A stretch of DNA of 9,461 nt from Chlorobiales bacterium (GTDB lineage: Bacteria > Bacteroidota > Chlorobiia > Chlorobiales > Chlorobiaceae), in assembly GCA_022360275.1 (NCBI GenBank), contig JAKSDC010000157.1, forward strand, positions 1-9,461. The letters are read 5' to 3'. Positions 5,970 through 9,461 of this stretch are shown one piece after another. Below the pieces are notes generated by a model. That model saw nothing but the letters and a program-made list of their open reading frames with translations. It was not told where the DNA came from and ran no database searches. Both the position numbers and the translations under genes were made by a program. Position 1 is the stretch's first letter. Each line of letters opens with the position of its first letter.

Positions 5970-6662
5970 TTACCTTTTGGGGCGAAACTTCTGCAGGTAA
6001 TCAGGGGTCACGATTTCCAGAGGAGGCACTTCCCCTGCCGCATACTTTTTTTCCGCCAGCGGGATAAGCGCAGACGCCGTGAAGAAATCAGCCTTGACAG
6101 CACCCGCACCGGCAGCCCGGCAAACCTCTTCAAGTGAAACGATCTCCCGTCCAACAAGCGTGCACGGTTCCCTCTGTGACCTGAGAAACTTCTTCAAGCG
6201 ATCGACCGGAGCATATGTTGTCTTTTCAACCACTTCCAGTTTTTCATTCTTCGCAACATAAAGCGCATAATAAAACTCTCCCTTCCTTGCAGGAATAACC
6301 GGCACCAAACACGGGGTATCGACATGCTCCCGTGCAGACACTGCAAGCGCCTCCATGGTAGAGACCGTCACGAGGGGAATGCCGGTTCCGTAAGCGATAC
6401 CTTTTGCCGTTGCCATCCCGATACGTAACGCAGTAAACGAACCCGGGCCTGAAGAAAGCGCCAGGAAATCAATATCATTTAACGCTGTCTCTGCCGAAAC
6501 AAGCACCTTGTCAACGAGAGGGACAATCGACTCGGCTGTCCGCTGCCACTCCCAGAGCGTCTCTTCGACAACGCCACCAGGGCCGCCAACCGCCACGCTG
6601 ATGCATTGATGGGTGCACTCTATGGCGAGGATCTTGTGAGAAAAAGTCGAAGACGAAGTCAA
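5970..6662 (-). CDS. tsaB: tRNA t6A37 biosynthesis protein TsaB
   Basis: TsaB is an ASKHA-fold partner of TsaD. With TsaE they transfer threonylcarbamoyl from TsaC-made threonylcarbamoyl-AMP to A37 of ANN-decoding tRNAs. The 230-residue protein has the N-terminal ILAIECTHQCISVAV strand pair (11-25) and the signature SSGPGSFTALRIGMATAKG (70-88). Next is PARKGEFYYALY (124-135), where many family members have Asp-Ala-Arg instead of Pro-Ala-Arg. The length is normal. The start is unusual: no ATG or GTG exists before ILAIE, and the only candidate is TTG at 6662, which lies inside a 7-mer repeat array. An in-frame TGA two codons upstream rules out a longer form. No Shine-Dalgarno is seen. It follows tsaE by 38 bases. 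The enzyme partner TsaD is not in the window. Confidence 0.92.
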   Translation of the reverse strand: MTSSSTFSHKILAIECTHQCISVAVGGPGGVVEETLWEWQRTAESIVPLVDKVLVSAETALNDIDFLALSSGPGSFTALRIGMATAKGIAYGTGIPLVTVSTMEALAVSAREHVDTPCLVPVIPARKGEFYYALYVAKNEKLEVVEKTTYAPVDRLKKFLRSQREPCTLVGREIVSLEEVCRAAGAGAVKADFFTASALIPLAEKKYAAGEVPPLEIVTPDYLQKFRPKR

Positions 6663-6685
6663 AAGTCAAAAATCAAAAGTCAAAA
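6658..6685. repeat. 7-mer tandem array (GTCAAAA family), copy 2
   Basis: Four units in register: GTCAAAA, GTCAAAA, ATCAAAA, GTCAAAA. The array fills most of the tsaE-tsaB gap and overlaps the tsaB TTG start codon (6660-6662). The first codons of tsaB (ACTTCGTCTTCGACTTTTTC) look like more degraded units of the same repeat. Confidence 0.8.
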
Positions 6686-6700
6686 ATGATAGAAAGCGGT

Positions 6701-7132
6701 TCAAAGCTCATCTATCACAATACGCCGTTCATTTTCTCCAACTGCCTCAATAAAAACTTTTTTCGTGTTTCCGGGAAGTTCATCGGGAAACTTTTCGCCC
6801 CACTCGACAACCGATATGGCCGGACCGTCAACGTACTCCCCAAACCCGAGCCCTTCAAGTTCCAAAGAAGTCTCGATACGATAAAGATCGAAGTGCTGCA
6901 GCTTGACCGGTTGTTTTTTCAATCGCCCCTTGTAGATATTGAAAATCGAAAACGAAGGACTGGTCAATTGGTCATCGCAGTTGAACACCTGCGCGATCCC
7001 GCGCATGAACTCGGTTTTTCCCGCCCCCAGCTGCCCGCTCAAAGAAACAACATCGCCCGGCTGCAAACCCGCGGCAAACTGCCGGGCATATTCACGGGTC
7101 TCCTCAACCGAACGGGATAAGTATTCCTTCAT
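6701..7132 (-). CDS. tsaE: tRNA t6A37 biosynthesis ATPase TsaE
   Basis: TsaE is the small ATPase that binds the TsaB-TsaD complex and is needed for repeated cycles of t6A37 formation on tRNA. From the ATG at 7132 the protein has 143 residues. Motifs in order: Walker A GQLGAGKT (33-40), the switch-like LTSPSFSIFNIY (56-67), HFDLYRI (80-86) and the Walker B region SVVEWGEKF (107-115). The length is usual for the family (about 150). A TTG at 7153 would add seven residues (MNFDFLS), but these are encoded by a 7-mer repeat array, so the ATG is preferred; no Shine-Dalgarno is visible for either. tsaB follows at once, and TsaB and TsaE act on the same complex, so joint transcription is likely. Confidence 0.93.
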   Translation of the reverse strand: MKEYLSRSVEETREYARQFAAGLQPGDVVSLSGQLGAGKTEFMRGIAQVFNCDDQLTSPSFSIFNIYKGRLKKQPVKLQHFDLYRIETSLELEGLGFGEYVDGPAISVVEWGEKFPDELPGNTKKVFIEAVGENERRIVIDEL

Positions 7133-7141
7133 GGAAAGAAA

Positions 7142-7169
7142 GTCAAAATTCAAAGGTCAAAAGTAAAAA
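7142..7169. repeat. 7-mer tandem array (GTCAAAA family), copy 3
   Basis: Units are GTCAAAA, TTCAAAG, GTCAAAA and GTAAAAA, starting nine bases upstream of the tsaE ATG. It has the same orientation as copy 2, so tsaE has a copy on each side. Confidence 0.75.
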
Positions 7170-7371
7170 AACTAAAACCGTCGTACCCCCTGTGAAATAG
7201 ATACCCTAACTTCACGGAACTGATACAGACACTATTTCATATACTGGCTACTATAACTAAGAAATGAAAGTACTTTTGCAATCGACAAATGTAAAAAGAT
7301 ATTCGGCAATGTGATATTTGACAAGGTTATAGCAACCCTCATGGCTTCACATTTTCGTGCCGAAGGGACCC

Positions 7372-7399
7372 TTTTGACCTTTGACTTTTTCCTTTTGCC
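7372..7399. repeat. 7-mer tandem array (GTCAAAA family), copy 4, inverted
   Basis: The plus strand reads TTTTGAC, CTTTGAC, TTTTTCC, TTTTGCC: four units in the opposite orientation to copies 2 and 3. It ends one base before the stop codon of the DUF1015 gene (7401-7403). With copy 3 it encloses about 200 bases of non-repetitive spacer. Confidence 0.7.
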
Positions 7400-7400
7400 T

Positions 7401-8675
7401 TTATTTAAGCTGGTGCATGACCAACCCTGTCATAATCTTCGGATAAAAATACGTCGACTTCTGCGGCATCACTTCACCCTCACCTGAAACATCGAGCACC
7501 TGCTGTACGGTTGTCGGCTTGACAACAAACCCGACCTGGATGTCGCCATTCTCTACAGCATCGAACACCTTACGATCGTCCTCTTCATAGATAAGGTGTT
7601 TCTGGCTGCGCATCGCCTCCGGGGTAATGCCGAGCATCCGCTGCAGGACCAGTTCATGCAGGACAACCACGCTCAACTGCAAGAGCGGAGCGGGAACCGA
7701 GTCACCAAGCAGCGTTTCGGGAGGGCTTTTGAGCCTGATTCCCCAGACACCTGCCGAAGCGACAACGCCATAGACATGGCTGGAAGACGCTCCCTCAAGG
7801 TACTGCTTGAGTTCTTCTCTGCCACCGAGCGGTTTCACCTCGAAGTTCGTACTCAATGTATCGATCAAAGCTTCGGGACTGAACTGTTCGAGGTTGTGCA
7901 CCATCCGGTGCAGCGGGAAAATGATCAATCCTTCGTCGAAGATGTTGGCAAGGTAGATCAGAATAAAGTTGTATGGCTCGTCACCGGTATGCGAAGGATT
8001 TTCCTCTGCACGAAGGTTACGGTAGTTAACCCCGGTTTCGTAACGGTGGTGCCCGTCGGCAATATAGACCTGACGGTCGAGCAATACCTGCTGTACCGCC
8101 GCGACAAGATCGGGGTCGGTCATTTTCCAGAGCCTGTTCCTGACTCCCTGGAACGCTACATCGACAATTGGATCATGCGTTGCGGCAAACTCATCGATCG
8201 CCCTGTCTGCCCGCAGTTCCTGATCTGCATACAGCCCGAAAATGCTGCTGATGTTGGCCTGCGTCCGCTTGAAAAGGTTGAGCCGATCCTTTTTCGGCCC
8301 CGAAAGCGTCCGCTCATGCGGCAGCACCTTCCTCTCGCTGAACTCGTGCAGGCGAAGCGCGCAGAAAAAGCCTTTCCGCGTATAGGTGTTTCCTTCAGGG
8401 TCGGTATAGGTCTGGAAATAGGGATAGAGTGCAGGTTCGTCGTCCTGCATCAGCACGCCCTCCTGCATCCATTGAACCAGCCGCTCTGCCGCAGCTCCAT
8501 AAGGGTCATCTTCTTTCGGCAGCTCCAGCCGCACCGCATTGTACTCGGAACTATCGTACAAATCTTGTTGCATTGACGGAGGAATAATGTCATACGGCGG
8601 GCAGATGATAGCGCCCATGTCGCCAGCGGTTTCAGGATCGTACCGCAAACCCTTGAAAGGACGGATTTCAGGCAT
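7401..8675 (-). CDS. DUF1015 family protein
   Basis: A 424-residue cytoplasmic protein of the DUF1015 (PF06245) family, whose reaction is not established. Family hallmarks are present in order: IRPFKGLRYDPE (4-15), CPPYDIIPP (25-33), HERTLSGPKKDR (120-131), the central IADGHHRYETG (205-215) and the C-terminal MPQKSTYFYPKIMTGLV (403-419). The conserved His, Arg and Asp residues in HERT and DGHHRYE suggest a phosphate- or metal-binding active site, but that is inference. No signal peptide or membrane helix is seen. The ATG at 8675 matches the usual MxxIRPF start; only a weak AGAGA lies upstream. A promoter candidate (8698-8727) and an upstream terminator make it the likely first gene of its transcript. 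tsaE begins 268 bases further on. Confidence 0.9.
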   Translation of the reverse strand: MPEIRPFKGLRYDPETAGDMGAIICPPYDIIPPSMQQDLYDSSEYNAVRLELPKEDDPYGAAAERLVQWMQEGVLMQDDEPALYPYFQTYTDPEGNTYTRKGFFCALRLHEFSERKVLPHERTLSGPKKDRLNLFKRTQANISSIFGLYADQELRADRAIDEFAATHDPIVDVAFQGVRNRLWKMTDPDLVAAVQQVLLDRQVYIADGHHRYETGVNYRNLRAEENPSHTGDEPYNFILIYLANIFDEGLIIFPLHRMVHNLEQFSPEALIDTLSTNFEVKPLGGREELKQYLEGASSSHVYGVVASAGVWGIRLKSPPETLLGDSVPAPLLQLSVVVLHELVLQRMLGITPEAMRSQKHLIYEEDDRKVFDAVENGDIQVGFVVKPTTVQQVLDVSGEGEVMPQKSTYFYPKIMTGLVMHQLK

Positions 8676-8697
8676 AGTCTCTGTAATAGTTATGCTT

Positions 8698-8727
8698 TTT
8701 ATAATGCCTTACCTGCTGCTCCTACAA
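8698..8727 (-). promoter_or_regulatory. Candidate promoter for the DUF1015 gene
   Basis: On the minus strand TTGTAG (8727-8722) and TATAAA (8703-8698) are 18 bases apart, right after the terminator of the upstream genes. Transcription would start near 8690, about 15 bases before the ATG at 8675. The -10 is good and the -35 only moderate. Confidence 0.4.
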
Positions 8728-8730
8728 GAT

Positions 8731-8759
8731 AAAAAAAGCCGGGTAAATGGCGGGCTTTT
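8731..8759 (-). terminator. Rho-independent terminator after the membrane protein gene
   Basis: On the minus strand AAAAGCC (8759-8753) pairs with GGCTTTT (8740-8734) around a 12-base loop, ending in seven T (8737-8731). It lies 27 bases after the stop of the membrane protein gene. The A-rich other side lets it act in both directions, but no plus-strand gene uses it here. Confidence 0.65.
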
Positions 8760-8785
8760 CATCAATGCCAACAATGCTGAGTTGC

Positions 8786-9127
8786 TCAATTGTTTTCCTT
8801 CCCTCCCGAAACAATAAACAGAACACCCACAAGCAGCGGGGCCAACATAGGTATTACCAGCCCGTAACCCATTATAAAAGTCACCAGTTGCGCACCGACA
8901 ATAGCCAGCACAACCATATATCCGCCTGTTTGCGGATACCACCAGCCGAGAATAAGCCCGATAAAAATAAAAGGAAAGGCTGTCAGCCATGCATTATCGT
9001 GAGCGGTATAGCCAGGATTCAGAAAGGGAAGAGGATTCCCGTAACCGAAATAGAAGGGAAGGAACAAAACTACAATTGCGATGCCTGTTATTCGCGCTAT
9101 CCAGCTTGTCCATAGTCTTATTTTCAT
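8786..9127 (-). CDS. Small four-helix membrane protein, unknown function
   Basis: I do not recognise this gene with confidence. From the ATG at 9127 it is a 113-residue hydrophobic protein with about four predicted membrane segments: residues 10-27 (IARITGIAIVVLFLPFYF), 48-64 (WLTAFPFIFIGLILGWW), 69-87 and 89-106. A short basic N-terminus (MKIRLW) precedes them and a polar tail (SGGKENN) ends it. The loop after helix 1 (GYGNPLPFLNPGYTAHDNA) is probably outside the membrane. No catalytic motif is visible. The start is uncertain: GGAG lies directly against the ATG at 9127, too close for a normal site, and a GTG at 9163 would add 12 polar residues. The GNAT gene ends 44 bases upstream, so the two are probably co-transcribed. 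Confidence 0.75.
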   Translation of the reverse strand: MKIRLWTSWIARITGIAIVVLFLPFYFGYGNPLPFLNPGYTAHDNAWLTAFPFIFIGLILGWWYPQTGGYMVVLAIVGAQLVTFIMGYGLVIPMLAPLLVGVLFIVSGGKENN

Positions 9128-9171
9128 CTCCGTTTTTTTAGCTGCTTGATGTTTCAAAGACACGTTGCCAT

Positions 9172-9461
9172 CTACATGGCTTCGTCAAACTCTGCACGAT
9201 ACTGGGCTATCCCGCCTTCTCTGGGCAAAACACCCCTGTCAAATACCACAACCATAAAGGCTTCATCAGGCACACCTTTCCATTGGCACTTGAGCATGTA
9301 GTGCGAAGCCGGTTCAAAACCAAAACGCGGATAATACTCTGGATGCCCCAGCACAATGACAAACGGGCTCCCCAACTGTTGCAAGTGCTGCAATCCGTGC
9401 TGGACGAGCAGAGAACCGATACCCTGATTCTGATATGAAGGCAAAACAGCCATCGGAGCCA
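9172..9461 (-). CDS. GNAT family N-acetyltransferase, 3' part (YhbS-like)
   Basis: This is the C-terminal part of a GCN5-related acetyltransferase; the reading frame continues past the right edge, so the N-terminus is missing. The visible sequence begins APMAVLPSYQNQGIGSLLV. This holds beta-strand 4 and the acetyl-CoA pyrophosphate loop QNQGIG (Q/R-x-x-G-x-G). LGHPEYYPRFGFEPAS follows, typical of motif B, and then a C-terminal DEAFMVVVF strand. This order with LGxPEYYxRFGF is characteristic of the YhbS-like subgroup. The acceptor substrate cannot be told from the sequence; these enzymes acetylate small amines or protein amino groups. Its internal ATG at 9453 is not the true start. Confidence 0.88.
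   Translation of the reverse strand, partial: APMAVLPSYQNQGIGSLLVQHGLQHLQQLGSPFVIVLGHPEYYPRFGFEPASHYMLKCQWKGVPDEAFMVVVFDRGVLPREGGIAQYRAEFDEAM

Noticed and set aside
5884..5990. Reading of the GAGTAC array as a Tyr-rich peptide
   Set aside because: No ATG, GTG or TTG with a ribosome site precedes it in frame, and the frame runs into the 3' end of tsaB on the other strand.
7596..8576. Long plus-strand open frame of 326 codons opposite the DUF1015 gene
   Set aside because: It is antisense to a protein with clear family motifs, its translation resembles no family, and it has no ribosome site; a shadow of the real gene.

Overview
Every gene I can support lies on the minus strand, so the window reads from right to left and ends at the left edge in the 5' end of a 16S rRNA gene. 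The 16S start (about 66 bases of recognisable mature sequence) and the protein types, above all a CTP synthase beginning MARPKNVKHIFVTGG, fit a green sulfur bacterium (Chlorobiota/Chlorobiales). That assignment rests on recalled family resemblance; the genus cannot be fixed from here.

Layout in the direction of transcription: the 3' part of a GNAT acetyltransferase (9461-9172), a small unrecognised four-helix membrane protein (9127-8786) and a rho-independent terminator (8759-8731). Then come a DUF1015 protein (8675-7401), tsaE (7132-6701), tsaB (6662-5970), rsfS (5640-5218), gyrA (5132-2655), a double-CDGSH iron-sulfur protein (2638-2402), pyrG (2293-596), and a 520-base spacer holding the likely ribosomal RNA promoter, leader boxA and the 16S start. 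The genes are housekeeping ones. TsaE and TsaB belong to the t6A37 tRNA modification machinery, RsfS silences ribosomes in starvation, GyrA supercoils DNA, and PyrG makes CTP. The only clear tight gene pair is gyrA-CDGSH (16 bases, with the Shine-Dalgarno sequence overlapping the gyrA stop). tsaE-tsaB are 38 bases apart.

The coding content is ordinary; the unusual part is the spacers. Three of them (74-595, 5641-5969, 7133-7400), plus the tsaE-tsaB gap, are filled with short degenerate tandem arrays. There are four 7-mer arrays (GTCAAAA family), three 8-mer arrays (AACANYTC family), one 6-mer array (GAGTAC family) and one 9-mer array (ATAGGACCT family). They sit against gene ends: one runs over the tsaB start codon, one ends at the DUF1015 stop codon, one lies against the tsaB stop and one lies 8 bases from the pyrG stop. 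Two 8-mer arrays share an identical 17-base stretch in opposite orientation 5.4 kb apart. I regard these arrays as the main observation of the window. No phage, insertion sequence, CRISPR array or defence system is visible.
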